DNA from: Saccharicrinis sp. UBA6048
GTDB taxonomy: Bacteria; Bacteroidota; Bacteroidia; Bacteroidales; Marinilabiliaceae
DNA: 24,864 bases
Direction: 5' to 3'
Assembly: GCA_002429115.1 (NCBI GenBank)
Contig: DIYS01000139.1
Span: forward strand, 1 to 24,864
How positions within the stretch are numbered: the first letter of the stretch is position 1; the number at the start of each line of letters is the position of its first letter. Both the position numbers and the translations under genes were made by a program. Below are positions 15,991 to 23,124 of the stretch, piece by piece. Below the pieces are notes generated by a model. It was not told the DNA's origin. It searched no databases and saw only the letters and a program-made list of their open reading frames with translations.

Positions 15991-16006
15991 TGGCATTTCT
16001 GTTGAT
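15991..16006 (+). promoter_or_regulatory. Candidate sigma-54 (-24/-12) promoter of the curli locus
   Basis: TGGCATT-TCTG-TTGAT aligns with TGGCACG-N4-TTGCW. The GG at 15992-15993 is 12 bases from GA at 16004-16005, where GC is expected, so one of the key -12 bases differs. The predicted transcription start near 16017 lies 22 bp before the first curlin ATG. The gene for a GAFTGA-containing activator directly upstream supports the call. Confidence 0.5.
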
Positions 16007-16038
16007 ATAGTGCTGACGTCTAAATAACACACGCAATA

Positions 16039-16899
16039 ATGATAAGATTTAAATTAATACTGGCACTTATTTTACTGGCACAAGTAATGCATGGTCAGAC
16101 CTTGGGAAGTAATGAGGCTAATGTTAATCAATCAGGCGATAAGCACTTACATATTGTCGAGCAAAAGGGGTTTTCTAATAGTGCCTTTATTAGTGCCGAA
16201 GGTGAAAGGCACCGAGCAAATGTAAGCCAATCAGGTAGTGAAAATGATGTTGAACTTAAGCAATCAGGCAATTCAACTGAAGTTGTAAATAATCAGGCGG
16301 ATATTGTTCAGGAAGGAAATGAGAATGTTGTTAAAGCAAATCAGCGCTTAAGAAATAATAAAATAACACTTTCTCAGTCGGGCGAAGGTAATAACGCAGA
16401 TGTTTACCAGTATGGTAACGGTCCAGCCGAAAATAACGAATTGACCTTAAATCAGAACGGAAGTGGAAATACTGCAACTGTTCGTCAGACGAGGTACAAT
16501 CAATCGGCCTTCATAGAACAGGTTGGAAGCTATAATACAATTGAAACCAGGCAGCAATATGCCAATAATGAGATAAATGCTTATCAGAATGGATTAGCGC
16601 TTGAAGCCGAAATAAAACAAAACGGTGATGCTAACAAGTCCTATCTGAATCAGGCAGGTTCGAGCCATAGTGTATTGTTAGACCAGGTTGGTGATTACAA
16701 TGAAGCCAATGTTCTGCAGATTGGGGGAACAAATAATTCAACCGGAGTAAGCCAGGCGGGAGTAGGTAACACTGCTGATGTATGGCAATTCTGCGGACAG
16801 GATAATTCGGCAATAATAATGCAAATGGGCGATATGCATAAGGCGACTGTAATTCAGTCAGGCAGTGGTAATATGGCAAATATTAAACAATCAAATTAA
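16039..16899 (+). CDS. Curlin-repeat amyloid subunit 1 (CsgA/CsgB-like)
   Basis: This encodes a 286-residue exported protein made almost wholly of curlin-type repeats. Residues 1-20 (MIRFKLILALILLAQVMHGQ) are a signal peptide. The rest consists of about twenty arcs of roughly 11 residues following N-x-A-x-V-x-Q-x-G, for example NADVYQYGNG, NTATVRQ and NEANVLQIGG, expected to stack as a beta-solenoid in extracellular curli fibres. The chain has one cysteine, Cys252 in VWQFCGQDN, and irregular units around 80-110 and 150-185. It is the first gene after the candidate sigma-54 promoter. Whether it is a minor/nucleating or a structural subunit cannot be decided; it is shorter and less regular than the next curlin, which suits a minor role. 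Confidence 0.85.
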   Translation: MIRFKLILALILLAQVMHGQTLGSNEANVNQSGDKHLHIVEQKGFSNSAFISAEGERHRANVSQSGSENDVELKQSGNSTEVVNNQADIVQEGNENVVKANQRLRNNKITLSQSGEGNNADVYQYGNGPAENNELTLNQNGSGNTATVRQTRYNQSAFIEQVGSYNTIETRQQYANNEINAYQNGLALEAEIKQNGDANKSYLNQAGSSHSVLLDQVGDYNEANVLQIGGTNNSTGVSQAGVGNTADVWQFCGQDNSAIIMQMGDMHKATVIQSGSGNMANIKQSN

Positions 16900-16934
16900 T
16901 AACAATCAATTTTATTTACCTAATACAAATAATC

Positions 16935-18590
16935 ATGAAAAAGTTACTTTTAACTAGTGCACTTAGCGTGCTTGCTTTAGTAGCATTTGCTCAGGCAGGA
17001 GGAAATGGTTCGGAAACGACAATTGTTGGTAATGCAAATACAACAAATGTAAACCAAACAGGATCAGCAGCAACAGCTACTCAAACTGTAAATGGTGATA
17101 ATAATGTAAGTGGAATTACTCAGCATGGGTTAAGCAATACTGCATCAACAACTCAAACGGATTTTTTCAATAATGCGACTGTTGAGCAAAACGGTGAAAG
17201 TCAAACAGCCACGGTTAGTCAAACAGGAACGGGCTCTGAGGATGCTGAAAAAAATGATGCCTACGTAAAGCAGGATGGTTACAATCAGGGTGCAACAGTA
17301 ACACAAAGTGGAATGAATAACGATGCTGACGTACTTCAGTATAAGTATCGTTTAGAAGGCAACAATGAAGCAATTGTTTCGCAATATGGAAATAACAATA
17401 CTGTCTTGGTTGACCAGACAGAGTCTTTTAATGATGCGAATATTTTACAAGAAGGTGATGATAATAATGCAACTGTAGATCAGAACACACCTATTGGTGA
17501 TGCAGATCTGCATAATGTAGCAAATATTTCTCAGGTTGGTAATGAGAATATCGCAACTACATTCCAAGAAGGAACAAGACATATTGCCAATATTAACCAG
17601 GTTGGTGATAGTCATGAGGCGAGTGTGAATCAAAGAGGTACTGATAATCAGCCTCCGAACCATCAGGCTACCATTGAGCAATCAGGTTATAATAATACTG
17701 CAAAAGCAAATCAATGGGGAGCATGGAATGATGTGGTTGAAATTACTCAATCAGGTAGCAATAATGAAGCAACAACCAATCAAGAGAACGGTGGTATTAC
17801 ATTCCAGCAAGATATTAATGAAATTTACGTTACTCAAAGCGGAGATAATGGAATTGTAACTGTTGATCAGGATGGTGAGCAAAATACAGCCAATGTTACT
17901 CAAAGTGGAGAAACTAATACTATTGATATAGATCAATTAACAGCAGTAGATAATAACACAGCAACAGTTGGCCAAAATGGTGGTAGTAATAATAATGCAA
18001 GGGTAAGCCAGCGCGATGGAGCTTATGGTAATACTGCTGGAATTACACAAACAAATAGTGACTACGACAATGCTTTAATCATTCAGTCAGGTGATGAAAA
18101 TACAGCATCAATTAGTCAAACAAATGGCGGCTTTAATTTAAGTGGTGTTGAAGGTAATATTGCAGAAATTAGACAAGTTGGAGATAATAATAATGCCAGT
18201 ATTACTCAGTTTAATCAAGATGGTTGGGAAGGTATTTCTAAAGCATATATCAACCAAAGAGAGGGTACTATTAATGCTGGAGCTGAAATTACACAAGATG
18301 TTTGGGGTTCAGCTAATGAAGCGACCATTAATCAGGAAAACTATGTGGGTGGTGAAACTGGCGTTGCTGATGCAACCATCACACAACACGGACAGGATGT
18401 TGGTACAGCAACAATAAATCAGACAGGATCAGGTCACTTAGGTACTATTAATCAGGAAGGTGTTGATAATGGATATGGTTTCCCTGGACAAAATACAGCT
18501 ACTTTAAATCAAGGTGGTTCAGGAAATAGCAGTATTATTTCACAGACTGGTCAAGGTAACAATTCATCAGTTTCACAAAACTGGCCATAA
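16935..18590 (+). CDS. Large curlin-repeat amyloid subunit 2 (CsgA-like, probable major subunit)
   Basis: This encodes a 551-residue secreted curlin, over three times the length of E. coli CsgA (151). MKKLLLTSALSVLALVAFAQ is the signal peptide. The mature chain is a run of some forty short arcs with Gln ladders and Gly-Asn turns, such as NATVEQNGES, NTANVTQSGE and NNASITQFNQ, ending in SSVSQNWP. It is rich in Asn, Gln, Thr, Gly and Asp, is acidic and lacks cysteine, as expected of a functional amyloid. Loops vary in length (for instance around 205-215 and 400-410), so the solenoid is less regular than in CsgA. It follows curlin 1 by 35 bp and is followed by a hairpin, so it may be the most abundant transcript. 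Confidence 0.88.
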   Translation: MKKLLLTSALSVLALVAFAQAGGNGSETTIVGNANTTNVNQTGSAATATQTVNGDNNVSGITQHGLSNTASTTQTDFFNNATVEQNGESQTATVSQTGTGSEDAEKNDAYVKQDGYNQGATVTQSGMNNDADVLQYKYRLEGNNEAIVSQYGNNNTVLVDQTESFNDANILQEGDDNNATVDQNTPIGDADLHNVANISQVGNENIATTFQEGTRHIANINQVGDSHEASVNQRGTDNQPPNHQATIEQSGYNNTAKANQWGAWNDVVEITQSGSNNEATTNQENGGITFQQDINEIYVTQSGDNGIVTVDQDGEQNTANVTQSGETNTIDIDQLTAVDNNTATVGQNGGSNNNARVSQRDGAYGNTAGITQTNSDYDNALIIQSGDENTASISQTNGGFNLSGVEGNIAEIRQVGDNNNASITQFNQDGWEGISKAYINQREGTINAGAEITQDVWGSANEATINQENYVGGETGVADATITQHGQDVGTATINQTGSGHLGTINQEGVDNGYGFPGQNTATLNQGGSGNSSIISQTGQGNNSSVSQNWP

Positions 18591-18601
18591 TATATGAAAT
18601 T

Positions 18602-18640
18602 TAAGGAGGCTCAATATGGGTCTCCTTATTTTAATGTTTT
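18602..18640 (+). terminator. Hairpin after the large curlin gene (partial terminator/attenuator)
   Basis: TAAGGAG (18602-18608) pairs with CTCCTTA (18622-18628) over a 13-nt loop. The following T-rich stretch (TTTTAATGTTTT) is interrupted, so read-through into the downstream genes is likely. Confidence 0.6.
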
Positions 18641-18654
18641 AAAATCATGTATTC

Positions 18655-18695
18655 ATGCATAAGTAATTGATCATTCGTCAATTAAATTTATGCAT
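18655..18695. repeat. Long AT-rich imperfect palindrome containing the shared curlin motif, copy 2
   Basis: The arm 18655-18670 (ATGCATAAGTAATTGA) pairs with 18678-18695 with a small bulge, leaving a 7-nt loop TCATTCG. CATTCGTCAATTAAATTT at 18672-18689 is the second copy of the motif found at 15687-15704. It lies 40 bp before the third curlin ATG. It could be an operator or an RNA stem. Confidence 0.55.
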
Positions 18696-18734
18696 TCACT
18701 TTTTTTTATATAGATTGCTCTTAAAATCAATGCC

Positions 18735-19244
18735 ATGAAAAGAATTGCATTTATAATGAATCTGGTTTTAGCAGGTTTATGTTCTGTGTTGGCTCAGGAA
18801 GAAGAAAAAGCAAGCGAGATAGAGAAAACCATCACGATTCAGCAAGCTGTAGGTGACGTATCAGAATCAAACAATGTAGCTTTTGTGAAGCAGATAGGTG
18901 TTAATAATATTATTGGCAGTAGTCAGTCAGGAACAGGAAATATCATCGAGGTAACTCATATTGGAATAAATAATCAAACCATTATTAATCAGCAGGGTGA
19001 TAATAATAGTGTGAAAAATAAATTTGTTGGAGTTAATAATAGTTTGGAAAGTGAACAGGTGGGGAATAACAATGTGCAAAATGTAACGCATTATGGAGTA
19101 AATACTAATTATGAAATAACACAGCTTGGTGATGGACATGAAGTCACTTACAAAACGTATGGAAATGCGAAAGGTGTAAAGGTGGTGCAAGAAGGCGCGC
19201 CTATGGAGGTGACCATCAAACAGGGAATGCAAGGATCGTTTTAA
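18735..19244 (+). CDS. Divergent curlin-repeat protein 3 (CsgB-like minor subunit candidate)
   Basis: This encodes a 169-residue exported protein with signal peptide MKRIAFIMNLVLAGLCSVLAQ and an acidic start EEEKASEIEK. The remainder is about eleven 11-residue units with Asn-Asn starts. From the third unit onwards, units with the curlin Gln (INQQGDNN, EQVGNNN, TQLGDG, VQEGA) alternate with units that have Thr-His, Lys-Phe or Lys-Thr instead (VTHIGINN, KFVGVNN, VTHYGVN, YKTYGN). This regular loss of Gln on every second arc differs from the two larger curlins and suggests a nucleator or capping role, like CsgB. The stop overlaps the csgE ATG (TAATG), so it is coupled to the secretion genes. Confidence 0.82.
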   Translation: MKRIAFIMNLVLAGLCSVLAQEEEKASEIEKTITIQQAVGDVSESNNVAFVKQIGVNNIIGSSQSGTGNIIEVTHIGINNQTIINQQGDNNSVKNKFVGVNNSLESEQVGNNNVQNVTHYGVNTNYEITQLGDGHEVTYKTYGNAKGVKVVQEGAPMEVTIKQGMQGSF

Positions 19245-19759
19245 TGAAAGAGAGGAAAGCACTGTTAATGATCATCATTCTATGTTGTAGTTGCATGCTT
19301 GTACAAGCGCAGGTTGAGAAGCACGATACAGTTCATAAAGAATTAAAAGAAGCACCAGAAGCATTAAAGGATTTTATTAAAGAATTTGAACGAAGAAAAG
19401 AAGAAGCTCAAAAGCAACAAGCGATAAAGATTGTTGATCCTCCGGCATTGGAAATTGATGGAATAGTCATGGATGAAACCATGTCAAAAGCAGGGCGGGA
19501 TTTTTACGAAATCTTTTTTTCATTATGGGTGAAGCCAAGCGATTTTAAAAACTATTATATCAAAATAAAGGAAAAACCCTTCCGTATGAACAGCACTTTA
19601 ATAGAAGTTCATCTAAAAGAGGTTGTGGTTTACAGGGCCATGTTACAAAGAAGGTATGATGATATAGTAGAAATGGCCAGGCAGGCCAATAGATATACTT
19701 TGGGACACATTAATAAACTTAAACAAGACAGACAAAATTTAAAACATTCATATTATTAA
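19244..19759 (+). CDS. csgE: Curli secretion specificity factor CsgE
   Basis: This 171-residue periplasmic factor delivers curlin subunits to, and caps, the CsgG pore. The conserved CsgE core starts at EIDGIVMDETMSKAGRDFYEIFFSLW (about residues 66-91) and continues through NYYIKIKEKPFRMNSTLIEVHLKEVVVYRAMLQRRYDDI to HINKLKQ. The protein is longer than E. coli CsgE (129) because of a charged, Glu/Lys-rich segment (about 25-60) between the signal peptide and the core. The signal MKERKALLMIIILCCSCMLVQA has several cysteines but no good lipobox. Its ATG overlaps the preceding stop by one base. Confidence 0.93.
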   Translation: MKERKALLMIIILCCSCMLVQAQVEKHDTVHKELKEAPEALKDFIKEFERRKEEAQKQQAIKIVDPPALEIDGIVMDETMSKAGRDFYEIFFSLWVKPSDFKNYYIKIKEKPFRMNSTLIEVHLKEVVVYRAMLQRRYDDIVEMARQANRYTLGHINKLKQDRQNLKHSYY

Positions 19760-19785
19760 TCAAATAACCTATTAACCATTTAACT

Positions 19786-20199
19786 ATGAAAGTTATTTTT
19801 TTACTTCTGGTCGCTATGCTTTTAGGCAGTTCAGTTAACGCTCAGGATTTTGTTTACAAACCTGTTAACCCGGCATTTGGTGGAGATACCTTTAATTATC
19901 AGTGGATGATAAGCTCTGCTCAGGCACAGGATACGCATAAAGACCCTTCGGCTTCATCCGGTTCTGCATCGTCAGATCCTCTTGATCGTTTTGAGCAGGA
20001 TATGAACCGTCAAATATTGTATCAATTAAGCAGGAAACTTATAAATGACATGTTTGGAAAAGATGGTTTGAAAGAGGGAACGTATGATTTGGGCTCCTAT
20101 CATATTCAAGTGACAGAAGGAGCTGATGGGGTGAGTGTTTCCATTCTGGATATAAAAACTGGTGGTAAAACCGATGTTACCGTTCCAACAATTAAATAA
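19786..20199 (+). CDS. csgF: Curli assembly factor CsgF
   Basis: This 137-residue protein inserts its N-terminus in the CsgG channel and helps nucleate curli at the cell surface. After the signal peptide (MKVIFLLLVAMLLGSSVNA, cleaved before QDF) the mature N-terminus FVYKPVNPAFGGDTFNYQWMISSAQAQ closely follows the pattern of E. coli CsgF (F-Y-x-P-x-N-P-x-F-G-G), the part that lines the pore. A Ser/Ala-rich linker (about 56-66) and a small C-terminal domain (FEQDMNRQILYQLSRKLI onward) follow. It starts 26 bp after csgE and ends 29 bp before csgG. Confidence 0.95.
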   Translation: MKVIFLLLVAMLLGSSVNAQDFVYKPVNPAFGGDTFNYQWMISSAQAQDTHKDPSASSGSASSDPLDRFEQDMNRQILYQLSRKLINDMFGKDGLKEGTYDLGSYHIQVTEGADGVSVSILDIKTGGKTDVTVPTIK

Positions 20200-20228
20200 A
20201 CCTTAATTTATAAAAACTCAATTCTCCG

Positions 20229-21635
20229 ATGAGAATAAGTACTCCACTTTTATTTGGGTTGCTGATGCTTGCTGTGTACTCATGCAGCCCAACATTGCAT
20301 CAACCATATCAATCAGAACCAGCCCGTTTGGGTGCTGAAACAGCTTTTCATTCAGAATTGCAATCATTGCCGCCTCCTAAAGATAAATTGGTGGCCGCTG
20401 TATACAAATTCAGGGATCAGACGGGGCAATACAAACCTACCGAAATGGGGACCAGTTGGTCAACAGCAGTTACTCAGGGAGCGACAACAATACTTATACG
20501 TACGCTGGAAGAGTCTGGTTGGTTCAGACCTTTGGAACGAGAAAACCTGGGCAACTTAAGTGCCGAGCGGCAGATCATTACTAATACCCTGGCTACCTAT
20601 GAAGGAAAGCGTGCAACAGCCTTGAGTCCTTTGTTATTTGCCGGAATTATTCTTGAAGGCGGTATTATTTCTTACGAATCGAATATAAGAACGGGCGGTG
20701 CCGGTGTCCGGTATTTTGGGACGGGTGCATCAGGGCAGTATCGCGAAGATCGGGTGACAGTTTATCTCAGGGCGGTTTCAACCAAAAATGGTGAAATATT
20801 AAAAACGGTTTATTCCAGCAAATCCATCTTATCTCAAAAAGTCGACTTTGGGATTTTCAGATATGTAAAATTTAAAAGACTACTAGAGGCTGAAACCGGC
20901 ATTACTTATAACGAACCTTCTGAAATGGCAGTGACAGAGGCTATTGAAAAAGCAGTTTATAGCTTGATTGTAGAAGGTATGATGGCCAATCTGTGGGATA
21001 CAAAGGCAAGCGAGGAAGAGAAGCAAAATGTGATTCAGGCATATAATCTGGAAAAATCTGAAAACTCAAAAATCGATCATCTGGGACGAAGATTTTACGA
21101 TGAAAAGGGCATGATAAGTGTTGGTGTTGATGGTGGTGGGGTATATTTGGACAGTGATATTGCCAATATCGACCCCAGCTATAAAGCTGGAGTAAGTACT
21201 AATATTAGGATTAGTCCGGTGGTGTCATTCAATTTTGATGCAGGTTATGGGCAACTGGATCAAAACAAACTGGTGAAGAGTAAGTTTATAAGCCTGCTGC
21301 CATCGCTAAAGTTTGATATGTTGCCAAAAGAACGCATAACACCTTATATTTCTGCAGGATATGGAGTGTTGCAATTCACATCTCAGGAAAACATGAGCAC
21401 AATCAACGAAACAAATAGCTTTTTATATGGCTCTTTGGGAGTTGATTACCTGTTGAGTCATCGGATAAAGCTGAATGTTAATGTTGGAAACAGTATTTTT
21501 TCAACTGATATGATTGAAGGTGTAAAGGAGGGTTCTTATAGAGATATGCTATGGGAGGCCAACTTTGGCATCTCCTATATATTCGGTAAAAATTGGAAAA
21601 AGAAGAGTTTAATACAGAAAAATATATATAAATGA
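20229..21635 (+). CDS. csgG: Curli secretion pore CsgG with C-terminal beta-rich extension
   Basis: This 468-residue lipoprotein forms the outer-membrane channel that exports curlin. Cys19 in AVYSC is the lipidation site. Residues about 47-260 are CsgG: LPPPKDKLVAAVYKFRDQTGQYKP, ILIRTLEESGWFRPLERENL, IILEGGIISYESNIRTGGAGVRYFG, SQKVDFGIFRYVKFKRLLEAETG and MMANLWD. The residues that form the E. coli constriction (Tyr51, Asn55, Phe56, mature numbering) fall in TEMGTSW, so Phe56 seems replaced by Trp. E. coli CsgG is 277 residues; here about 190 extra residues (from about 290) resemble an outer-membrane beta-barrel-like domain with alternating hydrophobic strands, ending in FGISYIFGKN. The stop overlaps the next start (ATGA). 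Confidence 0.94.
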   Translation: MRISTPLLFGLLMLAVYSCSPTLHQPYQSEPARLGAETAFHSELQSLPPPKDKLVAAVYKFRDQTGQYKPTEMGTSWSTAVTQGATTILIRTLEESGWFRPLERENLGNLSAERQIITNTLATYEGKRATALSPLLFAGIILEGGIISYESNIRTGGAGVRYFGTGASGQYREDRVTVYLRAVSTKNGEILKTVYSSKSILSQKVDFGIFRYVKFKRLLEAETGITYNEPSEMAVTEAIEKAVYSLIVEGMMANLWDTKASEEEKQNVIQAYNLEKSENSKIDHLGRRFYDEKGMISVGVDGGGVYLDSDIANIDPSYKAGVSTNIRISPVVSFNFDAGYGQLDQNKLVKSKFISLLPSLKFDMLPKERITPYISAGYGVLQFTSQENMSTINETNSFLYGSLGVDYLLSHRIKLNVNVGNSIFSTDMIEGVKEGSYRDMLWEANFGISYIFGKNWKKKSLIQKNIYK

Positions 21636-23110
21636 CAACGCTAAGATATTTCATTTTTGGTTTGTTACTGTTGTTTGTCGGGTGTGAAGATGCATCTGAT
21701 GAAATTTCATTTGGTAAACTACAAGGTTGGGTTATGGATAATAAGACTAATGAGCCAATTGCCCAGGCCGTCATATCAACTAATCCGGCAAGTCAATCAA
21801 TTATGACCGACTCTGAGGGGAGGTTCGAACTATCAGGGTTAGAAGCTGGAGAATATGTTGTGACAGCAAAGCGCTATGGATACTCGAATGGTATTGAGAA
21901 GATTAATATCCGTGGAGATAAAACAAGTCAGTTGATTATTCAATTAGTGCTCAGTGAGTCAGGTGAATCGTCAGTAGATCTTTCGAGTCCGTTGCCAGCT
22001 CACAATAATGAAGAGGTCGACATAAGCTCTGTGTTTCGTTGGAAATCATCAGCAAAAGAAGGCGATGATGTTGCGTATCAATTATTGGTATATACAGCTA
22101 ATTCAGCAACCCCGGTTGTTGATGTTGAGCAAATTGCCGATACCTTTTATACAGTTAATAATCTGGATTATTCCAGTGCTCACCTGTGGCAGGTTGTTGC
22201 AAAAAAAAACGACCGGCAGGTTGGTCAGAGTCCCGTATGGAGCTTTAAAACATCGGCTATGCCTGTGTATCCCTTTTTGTTTATAAAAGGAGGTAATGAT
22301 AAAAATATCTATAGTGCAAAGCAGAAAGGAGATGAGCACCCGAAGCAAATGACAGCTAGTTCATTTCAGAACCTGTTCCCGCGGAGAAATCCTGTTACCA
22401 GGGAGATTTTGTTTTCTGCCATTGAAAATGGTTTCTCATATCTGTACTTAATGAATAAGGATGGAAGTGACGTAAAGCAAATTCCTAACACAAAGGTGGC
22501 GGGTTACCATAATGCCGGAACTGGTTTTTGTTGGTCCCCAACAGGAGAAGAAATACTCTTTTGTCAGTATGATAAGTTGTATAAGATCAATAAAGATGGC
22601 AGTGGACAGGATAGAATATCAACGGCTCCGGCTGGTCGAAATTATGTTTTTGTTGATTGGTCGAATGCAGCTAATAAAATTGTAGCTCAAACACGGGGTG
22701 TTAATATATACGATAGTGAAATCTATCTGATGGATACAAATGGTGACAATCGAACGATGATTATAGCTAATGAGGCAGGTAGAACTGAATATCCTAATTT
22801 TAGCATAGATGGTAAAAGCATTGTGTATGTGCAAGATAAATCAGGATACAATAATTTGAATGGTCGCATGCTTGATGCCAGTATTTTTGTGTATGACATT
22901 ACTGGTATGACAACAAAGGATTTGTCAATTGAAGAAAAAACAGGAGGTACCAATGATATGCAGCCGCGATATTCAGCCGATGGTTCTAAAATTATGTTTG
23001 TAAATACATTAAATACAGGCGTTGAGGAGAAGAATATCTGGGTGATGGATTTAGATGGAAAAAACAGGGAATTGTATTTCGAAAATGCAGAAATGCCAGA
23101 GTGGAGATAG
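21632..23110 (+). CDS. Curli-linked lipoprotein with regulatory-like, Fn3-like and beta-propeller domains
   Basis: This encodes a 492-residue lipoprotein. Cys18 in LFVGC is followed by acidic residues (EDASDE), resembling the Bacteroidota lipoprotein export signal, so it may be surface-exposed. Residues about 28-107 resemble the carboxypeptidase regulatory-like fold (LQGWVMDNKTNEPIAQAVI, GRFELSGLEAGEYVVTAKR). Residues about 117-207 look Fn3-like (PLPAHNNEEVD, HLWQVVAKKN, PVWSFKTS). Residues 215-492 form a TolB/PD40-like propeller with repeated LYLMNKDGSDVKQI, LYKINKDGSGQDRI, IYLMDTNGDNRTMI and IWVMDLDGKNRELY blades. No catalytic residues are evident. Its ATGA overlap with csgG indicates a role in the curli system, perhaps fibre anchoring, but this is inference. 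Confidence 0.85.
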   Translation: MTTLRYFIFGLLLLFVGCEDASDEISFGKLQGWVMDNKTNEPIAQAVISTNPASQSIMTDSEGRFELSGLEAGEYVVTAKRYGYSNGIEKINIRGDKTSQLIIQLVLSESGESSVDLSSPLPAHNNEEVDISSVFRWKSSAKEGDDVAYQLLVYTANSATPVVDVEQIADTFYTVNNLDYSSAHLWQVVAKKNDRQVGQSPVWSFKTSAMPVYPFLFIKGGNDKNIYSAKQKGDEHPKQMTASSFQNLFPRRNPVTREILFSAIENGFSYLYLMNKDGSDVKQIPNTKVAGYHNAGTGFCWSPTGEEILFCQYDKLYKINKDGSGQDRISTAPAGRNYVFVDWSNAANKIVAQTRGVNIYDSEIYLMDTNGDNRTMIIANEAGRTEYPNFSIDGKSIVYVQDKSGYNNLNGRMLDASIFVYDITGMTTKDLSIEEKTGGTNDMQPRYSADGSKIMFVNTLNTGVEEKNIWVMDLDGKNRELYFENAEMPEWR

Positions 23111-23124
23111 TTCGCTCTGGTTTT
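23096..23124 (+). terminator. Terminator at the end of the curli locus
   Basis: CCAGAGTG (23096-23103) pairs with CGCTCTGG (23113-23120), including one wobble, followed by TTTT. The stem includes the last codons and stop of the lipoprotein gene and lies at the junction with the convergent small gene. Confidence 0.65.

Larger units (their letters stand above)
15621..16038 (+). promoter_or_regulatory. Regulatory region of the curli locus
   Basis: This AT-rich gap carries no credible gene. It holds an 18-nt motif shared with the third curlin promoter (15687-15704), a near-palindrome around GTCGAC (15707-15724), the octamer TGGTCGTT at 15818-15825 and again at 15920-15927, a perfect GACCA-N4-TGGTC palindrome (15911-15924), and a -24/-12-like element (15991-16006). 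The arrangement looks like an enhancer-controlled promoter. Confidence 0.55.

Noticed and set aside
16631..19262. Antisense and alternate-frame open frames inside the curlin genes
   Set aside because: They arise from the low-complexity repeat composition and show no starts, families or ribosome sites.
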